DNA of 64,000 nt from Streptomyces asiaticus (GCF_018138715.1 NZ_JAGSHX010000001.1:496001-560000), one strand, 5' to 3'. Counted from the stretch's first letter, positions 15,999 to 24,844 are shown. Notes: generated by a model from the letters alone, not told the origin. Made by a program: numbers and translations.

Positions 15999-16888
15999 CC
16001 ATCCCGACCGCATCGTTCGCCGGCCGCGCAGTCTTCCGGATCGGCTACGGCGCGGCGCAGCTCGCCCGCCTGCACGACCGCCGTGGCGAGGCCGTCGCGC
16101 TGCTGCGCCGCGCGGTCGAGCTGGGCGTCGACCACGTGGACACCGCCGAGTTCTACGGCTTCGGTTTCGCCAACGAAGTGATCCGCGAGACGCTGCGCCC
16201 CGAGGACGGTGTCCTGGTCGTCACGAAGGTCGGCGCCGACCCCAACCCGGGCGGGCGCTTGCCGCTGCGTCAGGCGCAGCGGCCCGAGCAACTGCGCGCC
16301 AGTGTCGAGGACAACCTGCGCGGCCTCGGCGTCGACCGGCTCGACGTGGTCAACCTCCGCCGCCTGGACACCGGCCCCGGACTGCGTCCCGAGGGCGACC
16401 AGGTCGTCGACCTCGACGACCAGCTCGCGGTGATGACCGCCCTGCGCGACGAGGGCAAGATCGGCGCGATCGGCCTGAGCAGCGTCACCCTCGACGGCCT
16501 GCGCCGCGCCCTGCCCGCGGGCATCGCCTGCGTACAGAACGCGTACAGTCTCGCCTCCCGCGACGACGAGGACATGCTCGAACTGTGCGCGGCCGAGGGC
16601 ATCGCCTGGGTTCCGTTCTTCCCGCTCGGCGGGGCCTTCCCGGGCCTGCCCAAGGTCACCGAGGAACCGGCTGTTCACGCCGTGGCCGAGTCCCTGGGCG
16701 TCACGCCCTCCCAGGTCGGCCTCGCCTGGCTGCTGCACCACGCCCCGAACGTGCTGCTCATCCCCGGCACCGCCGACGCCACCCACCTCGAGGCCAACAT
16801 GGCGGTCAGCGAGATCACCTTCGACGCCGCGACCCTCGCCACCCTCGATGCCATCGAGTCCCGCTCCAACGAGGTTCCCATCGGCTGA
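15995..16888 (+). CDS. Aldo/keto reductase
   Basis: 297 aa NADPH-dependent carbonyl reductase of the AKR superfamily, (beta/alpha)8 barrel. Visible: RIGYGAAQLAR, VDHVDTAEFYGFG (catalytic Asp and Tyr), VLVVTKVGADPN (Lys) and the C-terminal coenzyme region LLIPGTADATHLEANMA. The catalytic His position reads LDVVNLRRLD, so the usual His is replaced by Asn, as in some bacterial members. The start ATG overlaps the TetR stop by four bases, with GAGGAGA upstream, so translation is coupled. Followed after about 100 bp by an MDR quinone reductase. Confidence 0.88.
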   Translation: MTIPTASFAGRAVFRIGYGAAQLARLHDRRGEAVALLRRAVELGVDHVDTAEFYGFGFANEVIRETLRPEDGVLVVTKVGADPNPGGRLPLRQAQRPEQLRASVEDNLRGLGVDRLDVVNLRRLDTGPGLRPEGDQVVDLDDQLAVMTALRDEGKIGAIGLSSVTLDGLRRALPAGIACVQNAYSLASRDDEDMLELCAAEGIAWVPFFPLGGAFPGLPKVTEEPAVHAVAESLGVTPSQVGLAWLLHHAPNVLLIPGTADATHLEANMAVSEITFDAATLATLDAIESRSNEVPIG

Positions 16889-16990
16889 CCAGACCCAACG
16901 CGACCAGGGTCGCGATCACATGCCCGACACTCCGGCGGAACGTCAGACCGCGCCGGGAAACCCCGCTTCACCAGGCTCCGAGGACGGATC

Positions 16991-18010
16991 ATGAAGGCCA
17001 TCATCTACCGCGACAACGGCGACCCCGACGTTCTTCGGCTCGTCGACCGTGACCTGCCCACCCCCGGCCCCGGCGAGGTTCGCGTCCGGATCGCCGTGTC
17101 CGGGATCAACCCGACCGACTGGAAGGCCCGCTCCGGCGCCTCCGGCCCCAAGCGCTTCCCCGAGGTCACCCCGCACCTCGATGGCGCCGGCACGATCGAC
17201 GCCGTCGGCGAGGGGGTCGACCGGAGCCGGGTCGGTCAGCGGGTCTGGCTGTTCCTGGCCGCCGCCGGGCGGCCCACCGGTACCGCCGCCGAGTTCACCG
17301 TCGTGCCCGCCGAGCGGGCCGTGGAGCTGCCCGGCGAGGCCGGTTTCGACGTCGGCGCCTCACTCGGCGTCCCCGCGCTCACCGCGCACCGCGCGCTCAC
17401 CGTGGCCGAGGACGGGCCGCGCCGTCTGGGGCCCGGGGCACTGGACGGCAAGGTGGTGCTCGCCGCGGGCGGGGCCGGGGCGGTCGGACACGCGGTGATC
17501 CAGCTCGCCCGCTGGGCCGGCGCCACCGTGATCACCACGATCAGCGGTCCGGAGAAGGCCCGGCTGGCCACCGCCGCCGGGGCCCACCACGTGATCAACT
17601 ATCGCGAGGGCGACCCGGCCGCCGAGATCCGCGAGATCGCCCCGGACGGCGTCGACATCGTCGCCGAGGTGGCGCTGGGCGCGAACCTCGCACTGGACCT
17701 GGCCGTGCTGCGGACGCGCGGCACGATCTCGACCTACGGCAACGACGGTGGCAAGCCGGTCGAGCTCGACGTGATGCGGAACATGGTGCTGAACACACGC
17801 TTCCAGTTCGTGGTGCTCTACACAGTCGGTTCGGAGCCGCTCGCCGCGGCGGTTGAGGACGTCGCCGCCGCGGTCCGCGACGGCGCGCTGCCGGTCGGCG
17901 AGGAGCACGGCCTGCCGCTGGTCCGCTTCCCGCTCGACCGGACCGCCGACGCGCACCGCGCGGTGGAGAGCGGCGCGGTCGGCAAGGTCCTCGTGGACGT
18001 CACACCGTGA
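16991..18010 (+). CDS. NADPH:quinone reductase-like MDR protein
   Basis: 339 aa zinc-independent medium-chain dehydrogenase/reductase. N-terminal GroES-like domain (MKAIIYRDNGDPDVLRL, SGINPTDWKARSG), NADP-binding Rossmann motif VVLAAGGAGAVGHAVIQLAR, C-terminus GKVLVDVTP. Likely reduces quinones or enones with NADPH; the exact substrate is unknown. Third gene of the TetR operon. It is a complete relative of the truncated MDR at 14.6 kb, which reads the other way across the operator. Confidence 0.87.
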   Translation: MKAIIYRDNGDPDVLRLVDRDLPTPGPGEVRVRIAVSGINPTDWKARSGASGPKRFPEVTPHLDGAGTIDAVGEGVDRSRVGQRVWLFLAAAGRPTGTAAEFTVVPAERAVELPGEAGFDVGASLGVPALTAHRALTVAEDGPRRLGPGALDGKVVLAAGGAGAVGHAVIQLARWAGATVITTISGPEKARLATAAGAHHVINYREGDPAAEIREIAPDGVDIVAEVALGANLALDLAVLRTRGTISTYGNDGGKPVELDVMRNMVLNTRFQFVVLYTVGSEPLAAAVEDVAAAVRDGALPVGEEHGLPLVRFPLDRTADAHRAVESGAVGKVLVDVTP

Positions 18011-18024
18011 CGCCCGGTCGGCCA

Positions 18025-18075
18025 GGGCCTTCGGGGGTCAGAGGCTTCGGCCTGGGCCTTCGAGGGTCAGAGGCT
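18025..18075. repeat. 22-bp direct repeat at the 3' end of the TOPRIM gene
   Basis: GGGCCTTCGGGGGTCAGAGG at 18025 recurs at 18054 with one mismatch, a 29 bp offset. The second copy contains the stop codon and last codons of the TOPRIM gene, so the gene end has been duplicated in tandem. Confidence 0.85.
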
Positions 18076-18684
18076 GGTGAGCAGGGCGTCGAGTGGCGTG
18101 GGTACGCGGTCGTGGTCGAGCGCTTCGACGAGGACGCGCCCGTAGTGGATCTTGCGCCCCTTCTTCGTGCCCAGGAAGCGCCGCAACTGCTGCTCTGAGG
18201 TGCGGCCCTGCTGTGCGGGCTGGCGCAGGAAGGTCTGGAGGGCGCGCAGGTCCCCCTCCGCCCGGACGAGCTCCGCCACCCGTGTCACGCCCAGCGCGCG
18301 GATGAGCTCGTCCTCCAGATCCGCCGCGCAGACGAAGAACTCCTGCCGCGCCGCGCCGGCCCGCTCCAGACCGCGGGTGTAGAAGCGACGCTCCGCCTCG
18401 TCGCACAGTCCGGTGAGGCGGAGACCCAGACCGGGTGGCCCGAGGAGGTGGGCGAAGCGTCCGACGCTCATGGCACCGCCCATCGGCAGGACGCAGACTC
18501 CTTCGGCCGCCAGGTCCCGGCCGCGGCGCGCGGCCGGCGAGCTGACCGCAGCGGCGTCGCTCGGCCCTTCGAGCAGGACGACCGCCCGGACGGGCAGCCG
18601 CGCGGCCAGCTCGCGCGCGGGGCCGCCGGGGCCGCCGGCCGCCCACGCGGTGACCGCTTCCCGGAACGCCCCCATGTCAGCCAT
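18067..18684 (-). CDS. TOPRIM-domain protein
   Basis: 205 aa. VVLLEGPSDAAAV is a TOPRIM first strand with the conserved Glu, VLPMGGAMSVGRF follows in the middle, and LTGLCDEAERRFY supplies the D-x-E-type metal site. The second half (FFVCAADLEDELI, KKGRKIHYGRVL) resembles the C-terminal part of OLD-type nucleases, but no ATPase domain is present. A standalone metal-dependent nucleotidyl transferase/hydrolase or nuclease is likely; the role is unknown. Third gene behind the DinB and MalY genes (42 bp gap). Confidence 0.75.
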   Translation of the reverse strand: MADMGAFREAVTAWAAGGPGGPARELAARLPVRAVVLLEGPSDAAAVSSPAARRGRDLAAEGVCVLPMGGAMSVGRFAHLLGPPGLGLRLTGLCDEAERRFYTRGLERAGAARQEFFVCAADLEDELIRALGVTRVAELVRAEGDLRALQTFLRQPAQQGRTSEQQLRRFLGTKKGRKIHYGRVLVEALDHDRVPTPLDALLTSL

Positions 18685-18726
18685 GGGATGAGTCTCCGGC
18701 CCTTCCGGCCGCCACGCCAGGGAATT

Positions 18727-19929
18727 TCACCTGCCCGGATGCGGCCCCGGTCGCAGTGCTCGGACGAGTCCCGCCAGGACGTCCTCGAGAACGGTATGGG
18801 ACGTGGCGAAGTTCAGCCGCAGAAAGCCGTCGGCGTCCGGGCCGAAGGGACTGCCCCCGTCGAGCAGGACACCGCCCTCCCTCAGCACTCTCTCCACGGG
18901 TGGTTCGCCGAGCCCCAGCGGCCGCGCGTCGAACCAGGCCAGATAGGTGGCCTCCGGCAGGTGATGACGCAGCTGGGGGAGCTCGGTGCGCACCACCTGA
19001 TGGACCCGTCGGCGGTTGCGGTCCAGCACGGTGAGCAGGTCGCGCTGCCAGGCGTCGCCCTCTCGCCACGCGGCCTCGGTGGCGACGACGCCGAGCGGCG
19101 ATACGGCGCCGTAGAGGTCGGGTGGTTGCGCGTCGCGCAGCGCGAGCAGCCGGTCCGGGCCGTAGTGGGTGACCGCGCAGCGGATGGCCGCGAGGTTGAA
19201 CGCCTTGGTGGCGGAGGTGAGTGTGACGGTGCGGCCGGCGGCGTCCGGGGAGAGGCTCGCGAACGGTATGTGGCGATGCGGCTCATGGACCAGTTCGGCG
19301 TGGATCTCGTCGCTGATGACCAGCAGATCGTGCCGACGGGCGACGGCGGCGATCTCCTCCAGCTCCGCACGGGTCAGGGTGCGGCCCGTCGGGTTGTGCG
19401 GGTTGACCAGCACCAGCGCCTTACAGCCCGACTCCGCCACCGCGGTGTCGAGAGCGGCCGCATCCATGTACCAACCCTCCGCGGAGTCTCGCATGGGGAT
19501 CGGCACGGCTCGTCGGTTCATCGTCGCCAACGTGGCCAGGAACGGAGGGTAGTTGGGCGTCTGTACGGCCACCGCGTCACCCGCGCTCGTGGCGAGGTGC
19601 AGGACGAGTTGCAGACACTGGATCAGATCGGTCTGCTCACGTACGCGGTCCGCGGGCGCCGCCCAGGCGTAGCGGTCCATCATCCGCTGTGCGAACGCGC
19701 GACGGAGCGGACTGCCGTCCGGCCAGTCCGGATAGCCGAGATCGCGGCGGTCGACGGCCTCCCGCAGTGCGGCGACCACCACCGGAGGGGTGGGGAAGTC
19801 CATGTCCGCCACCCATGCGGGGAGCACCCGCGGTCCCGGACGGTGCCATTTGACGCTGCGGCGGGCGCGCAGCCAGTCGAGGCTGAGGTCATCGAAGCCG
19901 GGCACCGGCTCGGGCGGGACGACGCTCAT
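18727..19929 (-). CDS. MalY/PatB-type PLP-dependent aminotransferase (C-S lyase-like)
   Basis: 400 aa fold-type I PLP enzyme. WVADMDFPTPPVVVAALREA is the MalY/PatB N-terminal signature, NPHNPTGRTLTR binds PLP, ISDEIHAELVH carries the Asp, and TSATKAFNLA holds the Schiff-base Lys242. Family members cleave cystathionine or other cysteine S-conjugates to pyruvate and ammonia. Its ATG overlaps the stop of the DinB gene by four bases, so they are translationally coupled. The DinB partner (often a thiol S-transferase) makes a role in thiol or S-conjugate handling plausible. Confidence 0.87.
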   Translation of the reverse strand: MSVVPPEPVPGFDDLSLDWLRARRSVKWHRPGPRVLPAWVADMDFPTPPVVVAALREAVDRRDLGYPDWPDGSPLRRAFAQRMMDRYAWAAPADRVREQTDLIQCLQLVLHLATSAGDAVAVQTPNYPPFLATLATMNRRAVPIPMRDSAEGWYMDAAALDTAVAESGCKALVLVNPHNPTGRTLTRAELEEIAAVARRHDLLVISDEIHAELVHEPHRHIPFASLSPDAAGRTVTLTSATKAFNLAAIRCAVTHYGPDRLLALRDAQPPDLYGAVSPLGVVATEAAWREGDAWQRDLLTVLDRNRRRVHQVVRTELPQLRHHLPEATYLAWFDARPLGLGEPPVERVLREGGVLLDGGSPFGPDADGFLRLNFATSHTVLEDVLAGLVRALRPGPHPGR

Positions 19930-20435
19930 GAACGTGCTCCCCGCGTGAGCAGATCACGGGTGATCTGTATGTGGCCGTGGTGCTGGGCGAGCTCTTCGAG
20001 TACGTGCAGTTGGACACCCCGCACGCTCAGCGGTCGGTCCGGCCCCTCGAACTCGGCGGGCGGTGTGTTGTGCGGGAGCGCCGTCTGCGTCACCGATTCG
20101 AGGTCGGTCGCCAGCCGCTGGAAAAGCGCGTCGACCTTCCGCCGCAGCTCATGTGCGCTTCCCGTGGCGGTGAACTCCGCGGCGCGGTCACGGTCGACTT
20201 CCCGCCCGGCGACGATATGCCCGATCCAGTAGTCGGCGACCCCGACGCAGTGGTACGCGATCGCGTAGGCGGAGTTGGCGCCGGGAAGCGGCGGGCGGAC
20301 GTTTCCCACGTCATCGCCCAGGTCTTCCAACGCGCCGAGCATGCCGTCGAAGGCGCGGCGCAAGAAGTACAGGTATTCGTGCTGGTCTCGCAAGGTGGGG
20401 TCCTCGTCGATGGGGGAGCCGGGATGGGGTTCCAT
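19926..20435 (-). CDS. DinB-family (DUF664-like) protein
   Basis: Four-helix DinB fold, about 169 aa. LYFLRRAFDGMLGALEDLGD starts helix one, AYAIAYHCVGVADYWIGHIV carries the first metal His, and LHVLEELAQHHGHIQITRDL carries the HHGH cluster. Such proteins bind a divalent metal and often act as mycothiol-, bacillithiol- or glutathione-dependent transferases. ATG at 20435 is chosen because it begins just before the conserved part; GTG at 20444 is an in-frame alternative. First gene of the DinB-MalY-TOPRIM operon and divergent from the D-amino-acid enzyme at 20.7 kb. Confidence 0.8.
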   Translation of the reverse strand: MEPHPGSPIDEDPTLRDQHEYLYFLRRAFDGMLGALEDLGDDVGNVRPPLPGANSAYAIAYHCVGVADYWIGHIVAGREVDRDRAAEFTATGSAHELRRKVDALFQRLATDLESVTQTALPHNTPPAEFEGPDRPLSVRGVQLHVLEELAQHHGHIQITRDLLTRGARS

Positions 20436-20535
20436 ATCCGTCACCGGCTTATACGGTGACGGAATTAGGATGGGGTTCCTGGGCTGGCCTGTCAACGCCC
20501 GACGTCCTCATGCAGAGGGGCAGATCATCACCACA

Positions 20536-20571
20536 TTGACAGGTGATCACATCGATCTGGTGGGACACCTG
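20536..20571. promoter_or_regulatory. Dyad between divergent DinB and DSD1-like genes
   Basis: CAGGTG (20540-20545) and CACCTG (20566-20571) form an inverted repeat, and TGATCA lies inside it. TTGACA at 20536 could be a -35 box for the rightward gene, but no matching -10 is seen at normal spacing. Confidence 0.25.
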
Positions 20572-20664
20572 GATCTAGAGATACTGTCCAGAAGTAGAAT
20601 TTCGGTCGACTAACATGAGAGCGGAACGCGGCCCTGCCCTACTCGAGAAGACGGACGTCACTCC

Positions 20665-21831
20665 ATGACCACCACGCCCTCCACCACTGCCGGGACGCTG
20701 GCCGACCCCGACACCCCGTTCGCGGTGGTCGACGTACACAAGGCGCTGCGGAACATCGACCGACTCGCCACCAAGGCCGACCAGCTCGGCGTCACCCTGC
20801 GGCCACACGTCAAGACGGCCAAGAGCCTTGATGTCGCCGCCCTCATGCACGGCGCGGCCCCGAACCCCGTCACCGTCTCGACGCTCGCGGAAGCCGAGGC
20901 GTTCGCCGACGGCGGCTACACCGACATCACCTACGCCGTCGGCATCGACCCGCACAAACTGCCCCGTGTGCTCGCCCTGTTGCGCCGTGGCGTCACCCTC
21001 CGCGTCCTGCTGGACAGCGCCGAGCAGGCCGCCTTCGTCGCGGAAGCCTCGCGCCGGGCCGGAATCGGCATCCCCGCGCAGATCGAGATCGACTGCGACG
21101 GCCACCGCGGCGGCCTCAAGACCGACGACCCCGCACTCCTCGACATCGGCCACACCCTGCACGACGCCGGATGCCTGGACGGTGTGCTGACCCACGCGGG
21201 CGAGTCCTACTTCGCCTACTCGGCGCAGGAGCAGCGGCTGGCGGCGGAGAACGAACGCGACACCGCCGTCACCGCCGCCGGGAAACTGCGCGCTGCCGGG
21301 CTGCCCGTCGCGACCGTCAGCGTCGGCTCGACGCCCACCGCACACGCCGCCGAGGACCTCACCGGTGTCACCGAACTGCGCGCCGGCACCTACGTGTTCT
21401 TCGACCTGGTGATGGCCGGTCTCGGGGTGTGCCGGATCGACGACCTCGCGCTGTCGGTCGTCGTCACCGTCATCGGACACCGCCCCGAGTACGGCTGGAT
21501 CGTCACCGACGGCGGCTGGATGGCGATGTCCCGCGACCGTGGCACGGCGGCCCAGCCCCAGGACCAGGGGTACGGTCTGGTCACCGACCTGGCGGGGCGC
21601 CCGATCCCCGGCCTGGTCATGAGCGCCGCGAGCCAGGAGCACGGCACCATCACCGCCCGCGACGGCGCCACCCTGCCCGACCTGCCCATCGGCACCCGGC
21701 TGCGCATCCTGCCGAACCACGCCTGCGCCACCGCCGCACAGCACCGTGGCTACCACGTCATCGACAGCAGCCGGACGGCGACGCACGCACCCGCCGTCCA
21801 GGCCGTCTGGAACCGCGTCAGCGGCTGGTGA
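20665..21831 (+). CDS. D-threonine aldolase / D-serine dehydratase-like PLP enzyme
   Basis: 388 aa fold-type III PLP enzyme (alanine racemase-like barrel). RPHVKTAKS holds the PLP Lys50, ADGGYTDITYAVGI and IEIDCDGHRGG are barrel strands, RAGTYVFFDLVM is near the active site, and LPNHACATAA supplies the zinc ligands His352 and Cys354 seen in D-serine dehydratase (DSD1) and D-threonine aldolase. Likely cleaves or deaminates a D-beta-hydroxy amino acid; the exact substrate is unclear. Single gene, divergent from the DinB operon and ending next to a tRNA-like remnant. Confidence 0.85.
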   Translation: MTTTPSTTAGTLADPDTPFAVVDVHKALRNIDRLATKADQLGVTLRPHVKTAKSLDVAALMHGAAPNPVTVSTLAEAEAFADGGYTDITYAVGIDPHKLPRVLALLRRGVTLRVLLDSAEQAAFVAEASRRAGIGIPAQIEIDCDGHRGGLKTDDPALLDIGHTLHDAGCLDGVLTHAGESYFAYSAQEQRLAAENERDTAVTAAGKLRAAGLPVATVSVGSTPTAHAAEDLTGVTELRAGTYVFFDLVMAGLGVCRIDDLALSVVVTVIGHRPEYGWIVTDGGWMAMSRDRGTAAQPQDQGYGLVTDLAGRPIPGLVMSAASQEHGTITARDGATLPDLPIGTRLRILPNHACATAAQHRGYHVIDSSRTATHAPAVQAVWNRVSGW

Positions 21832-21866
21832 ACCGGCCACCATGGCCCTCGGCGGCTTCGACTGGG

Positions 21867-21904
21867 GGTCAAGGGATCGAAGGTTCACATCCTGTCGTCC
21901 CGAC
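21867..21904 (+). other. tRNA 3'-end-like remnant (probable attachment-site scar)
   Basis: GGTCAAGGGATCGAAGGTTC followed by ACATCCTGTCGTCCCGAC has the layout of a tRNA T-arm (GGTTC...ATCC) and 3' acceptor strand. The rest of a tRNA is absent upstream, the second T-stem pair is mismatched, and the invariant A58 reads C, so it cannot be a functional tRNA. Its position immediately before a terminator and a broken tyrosine recombinase gene fits an old att site. Confidence 0.5.
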
Positions 21905-21910
21905 GGTGCG

Positions 21911-21950
21911 GAGGGTCTTCGCAGGTCAACACCTGTGAGGACCCTCTTTT
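21911..21950 (+). terminator. Strong intrinsic terminator
   Basis: A 16-base-pair stem (GAGGGTCTTCGCAGGT with ACCTGTGAGGACCCTC, two G-T pairs), a CAAC loop and TTTT directly after. One of the few T-tract terminators in the window. Confidence 0.9.
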
Positions 21951-21953
21951 CGC

Positions 21954-22706
21954 GCTCCACACTGCGCGCGGGCAACTACCCGCAGACCACCCGCTACACC
22001 TACCTCCTCGCCGCCGCCCAGCTCGCCCGCTACCTGAACGAGAACGCGACGCCCGACCTCGAGGCGGAGGACGCGGCCGAGGATCCGGAGGAGATCGACC
22101 GCTCGCCGATGGAACGCGTCCGCCAGCCCAAGACCGTGAAAAGCTGATCCCGGTCATCCGGGACGACGACACCGGGAAGGTGCTGGCCGCCTGCAAGGGC
22201 AAGGCGTTCCTCCAACTGCGGGACGAGGCCATCATCCGCCTCTACTACAACACCGGCGCCCGCCTGTCCGAGGTCGGCAACCTCACCCTGGAGGACATCG
22301 ACCTGGTCACCGACTCGGTGCACTACCACGGCAAGGGCAGCCGCGACCGCCGGGTACGGTTCGGGCCGAAGACGGCGCGGGCGGTGAGCCGGTATCTGCG
22401 GGCCCGCGCCAAGCGCAAGGGCGCCGAGCTGCCCGATCTGTGGCTGGCCGAGCGCGGCGGGAAGCGCCTGGAGCCGAACGGCATCAAGAACATGATCAAG
22501 CGGCGTGGCCTGTCCGCCGGGGTGAAGGGCGTGCATGCCCACCGGTGGCGGCACCACTTCGCCCACGAGTGGAAACGGGCCAACGGGGACTCCGGTGACC
22601 TGATGCTGCTGATGGGCTGGATCTCCGAGGACATGCCCCGCCACTACGGCGCCAGCGCGGCCGCCGAACGCGCCCAGGAGACCCACCAGCGGATGGGAAT
22701 CGGCGA
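21954..22706 (+). pseudogene. Tyrosine recombinase/integrase, frameshifted
   Basis: The N-terminal SAM-like DNA-binding part is visible as STLRAGNYPQTTRYTYLLAA and AQLARYLNENATP. A one-base loss near 22136-22141 ends that frame at a TGA, and the next frame carries on with LIPVIRDDDTGKVLAACKGK and the catalytic domain: NTGARLSEV (Arg), HGKGSRDR (Lys), HRWRHHFAHEW (His-x-x-Arg) and LMGWISEDMPRHYG (Trp/Tyr end). No start codon fits the first part. All catalytic residues survive, so decay is recent. The 3' end is overrun by an ISAs1-like fragment. Confidence 0.8.
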
Positions 22707-22708
22707 GA

Positions 22709-23125
22709 ATGCTCGCCGACGAACTCGACGGAATCGCCTTTCCCCACGCCCGCCTGGCCATCCGCGTCCACCGGCGCCGCAAGCACACCGGCAGGCGCGA
22801 GACCCGTGAGAGTGTCTACGCCGTCACCAGCCTCGATGCCCACCAGGTCGGCCCGGCCGATCTGGCCGCCGCGATCCGCGGGCACTGGGGAGTGGAGAAC
22901 TCCTCGCACCACATCAGGGACGTCACCTTCGCCGAGGACGCCTCCACTGTCCACACCGGGACCGCACCCCGGGCCATGGCGACCTTCCGCAACCTCGCCA
23001 TCGGCGTGCTGAAAACCCTCGGAGCCGACAACATCGCCAAGACAACCCGAGCGATCCGTGACGAACCCGAACGAGCACTCCCCATCCTGGGCGTCCCCGA
23101 CCACCCCGACAGCTACGGAACTTGA
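22709..23125 (+). mobile_element. ISAs1-family transposase, C-terminal fragment
   Basis: RETRESVYAVTSLDAHQVGP, then IRGHWGVENSSHHIRDVTFA, EDAST and MATFRNLAIGVLKTLGADNI match the C-terminal third of ISAs1/DDE_Tnp_ISAS1 transposases, including the GHW-x-x-EN catalytic Glu region. The N-terminal two thirds are missing. Confidence 0.75.
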
Positions 23126-23288
23126 TCAAGCCCTGCGGACAGGCTCCTTCGGCATGTGTCCCTCGGTACCTCTGGGGCGTTCCGCGTTCGGTGCCCACGC
23201 GGTTGATCTCCTGGGCGAGCTGCCGCAGCGTCCACCCGGTCTCTGTGTACAGCCGCTGCAGGCCCGCATTGGGCTCCCGCTGGCTCAC
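23124..23288 (-). pseudogene. N-terminal fragment of a helix-turn-helix regulator
   Basis: From GTG at 23288: LQRLYTETGWTLRQLAQEIN and RVGTERGTPQRY match the first 35-40 residues of a streptomycete XRE-like regulator family whose members continue with a WLxG motif. After that the sequence loses homology at the junction with the ISAs1 fragment, so only the start survives. Confidence 0.5.
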
Positions 23289-23454
23289 TCTGCGCTCAAC
23301 TCCTCAGCAAGGGCCGGCGCTTAAAGCTCTTAAAAGTTGCCACTCACGCCACGGAACCGCGATGCGTAGTGGAGCGGTTGCCTAGAGCGAGAAGGACCCC
23401 CGCCACGTGTGACTGGCCCGGGGGCATGGCCCACGCTGTAGAGGAGCGCCACCT

Positions 23455-23580
23455 GTGAACAAGGCCATCGCTCGTATGGCGACAACAGGAAGGCTGCGGC
23501 AAGCGGCGGCAGTGTACGAGGACCTGGCCAACGCCGGCGGCTTGTTCGCAGAGCTCGTCGAACTAGCCAAAGACCGGTAA
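23455..23580 (+). CDS. Small ORF, 41 aa, unknown
   Basis: GTG start with GAGGAG about eight bases upstream, and a third-position GC bias consistent with coding. The peptide is helical and charged, including QAAAVYEDLANAGGLFAELV, and ends KDR. Not recognised; it might be the tail of an ABC-type protein (GG-x-FAEL resembles their C-termini) placed behind a new start. Sits within island debris. Confidence 0.35.
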   Translation: MNKAIARMATTGRLRQAAAVYEDLANAGGLFAELVELAKDR

Positions 23581-23662
23581 CCCTCATGCTCATGGGTGCA
23601 GCCAATCATCATCGGGAAATCCGGATCTTCTCCCGCGCCCGCTGCCTTTCCATGATCGGGAG

Positions 23663-23887
23663 TTACATCGAACGTCTTACAGTCCCACGCAGGGAAAGGC
23701 CCGGAGCCCGGCGCGCGAAGCGGGCGATGTCGATGTGATCGTCTTCGCTGAACCCCAACTTGCCAACGGCGTCGTCATAAGCGGCTGTCGTTTTTGGGCC
23801 AGGGGCGCCGCCAGACCACTGCGGCAGGCTCGGTGTGGGGTCGGCCAGTTCCACCCCGGCCAGGAGGACTGCGTGATAGGCAAACAA
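23663..23887 (-). CDS. Hypothetical protein fragment, 74 aa
   Basis: TTG-initiated frame with composition typical of a real protein (LPQWSGGAPGPKTTAAYDDA, VGKLGFSEDDHIDIARFARR). Not recognised. The N-terminus looks truncated and no ribosome-binding site is clear. Probably a remnant in the island. Confidence 0.35.
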   Translation of the reverse strand: MFAYHAVLLAGVELADPTPSLPQWSGGAPGPKTTAAYDDAVGKLGFSEDDHIDIARFARRAPGLSLRGTVRRSM

Positions 23888-23957
23888 GCCGTCGCACCCC
23901 GAAGAAAGTCGGGCGGATAGCAGGTGTCGCGCTGAGTCCGGATGTGTGCGGTTGGAG

Positions 23958-24510
23958 TTACTTCGTGGCGAACCAGGACATACGGTCGGTGGCCTGGCTT
24001 CGCATGGGTTCGGGCAACTCCAGCGGCTTGAAGGTGACAGGCCAGTCGGCCGGCCGGTGGCCCGCGTTCAGGTCGACGTGATGCAGTTCGAGCTCGACAA
24101 GCTTGCGTAGGACAACCTGGCTCGCCGGGAACGGCTCAAGGTGCAGGATGGTGACACTGGTCTTCCACGCGTCATCGGGTGTTGTGACGGCGGCGGCCCG
24201 GAATGCCGCGGCCGTCCGTTCGATGTCGGCTACTTGCTCGGCGACCGGTCGGCTCGCACCGTTCTCGATGGACGTGTCGCGGGCTTCTTGACTCGCGTAG
24301 GCGGGGATGTCGGCCCCGGCGGACGGCCTCCAACAGGTTTCGGTGAGCCTCAGCGGCGCGGGCAATGTGGGTGAGGACGTGGCCGCGGGTCCAGCCGGAC
24401 AGCAACGACGGTTCGCTGACCTGTTTGCAGGTCAGGCCGTCGGCCGTGGCAATCAGTTTGGCCGTCGCCTCGTCGATTTGGGTGAGTAGGTCCTTCAGCC
24501 AGAAGTCCAT
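23958..24510 (-). pseudogene. Maleylpyruvate isomerase-like (mycothiol-dependent, DinB fold), frameshifted
   Basis: The first part from ATG 24510 gives LLTQIDEATAKLIATADGL and LLSGWTRGHVLTHIARAAEA, with the metal-binding His of the MDMPI N-domain. Near 24310 the frame breaks, and the other frame continues ADIPAYASQEARDTSIENGA, VADIERTAAAFRAA and LRKLVELELHHVDLNAGH (ELHHVDL is the second metal motif). It then stops after RMSWFATK, short of the usual C-terminal helices. A single-base error or mutation would explain the break. Confidence 0.7.
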
Positions 24511-24589
24511 GTCACAAAATTACCAAGGTATGTTCCATGCGGTGTTCCCAGATCACGTGTGTTGGTGACGGTGCTGGGTCCGGACCCCG

Positions 24590-24790
24590 GCGCAGGTGGA
24601 GTACCGGCTGAGCGAGCACTGCGGACGCGACGCGGAGCACGAGGACGTCGCCGCCGAGATCACGGCGCGCGAGGACGCGCAAGTCGAGTACCGCCTCGGG
24701 GAGGCGCGCGATCTGGAGTGGATCGGATCCGGCCTGGCCGATGTCGGTCTGGGCGTCGGCGCCGCGGTGGGCAAGAGGGACCCATGGAGC
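24590..24790 (+). pseudogene. Fragment possibly from a conjugative relaxase/helicase
   Basis: VEYRLSEHCGRDAEHEDVAA and QVEYRLGEARDLEWIGSGLA DVGL form a peptide whose repeated VEYRL and LEWIGSGL resemble N-termini of relaxase-like proteins of actinomycete plasmids and integrative elements. It is short and lacks catalytic residues, so the assignment is tentative. Confidence 0.3.
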
Positions 24791-24844
24791 CCACCAAACC
24801 CCCGGCCAAGCAACCGACCGCCTCCCAAGGGCTGGGGAATCACG

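Noticed and set aside
18448..20232. Long plus-strand frame opposite the TOPRIM and MalY genes
   Set aside because: Shadow frame; PLP and TOPRIM motifs lie on the other strand.
21867..21904. Functional tRNA gene
   Set aside because: Only T-arm and acceptor-like 3' strand exist; no anticodon or D-arm upstream.
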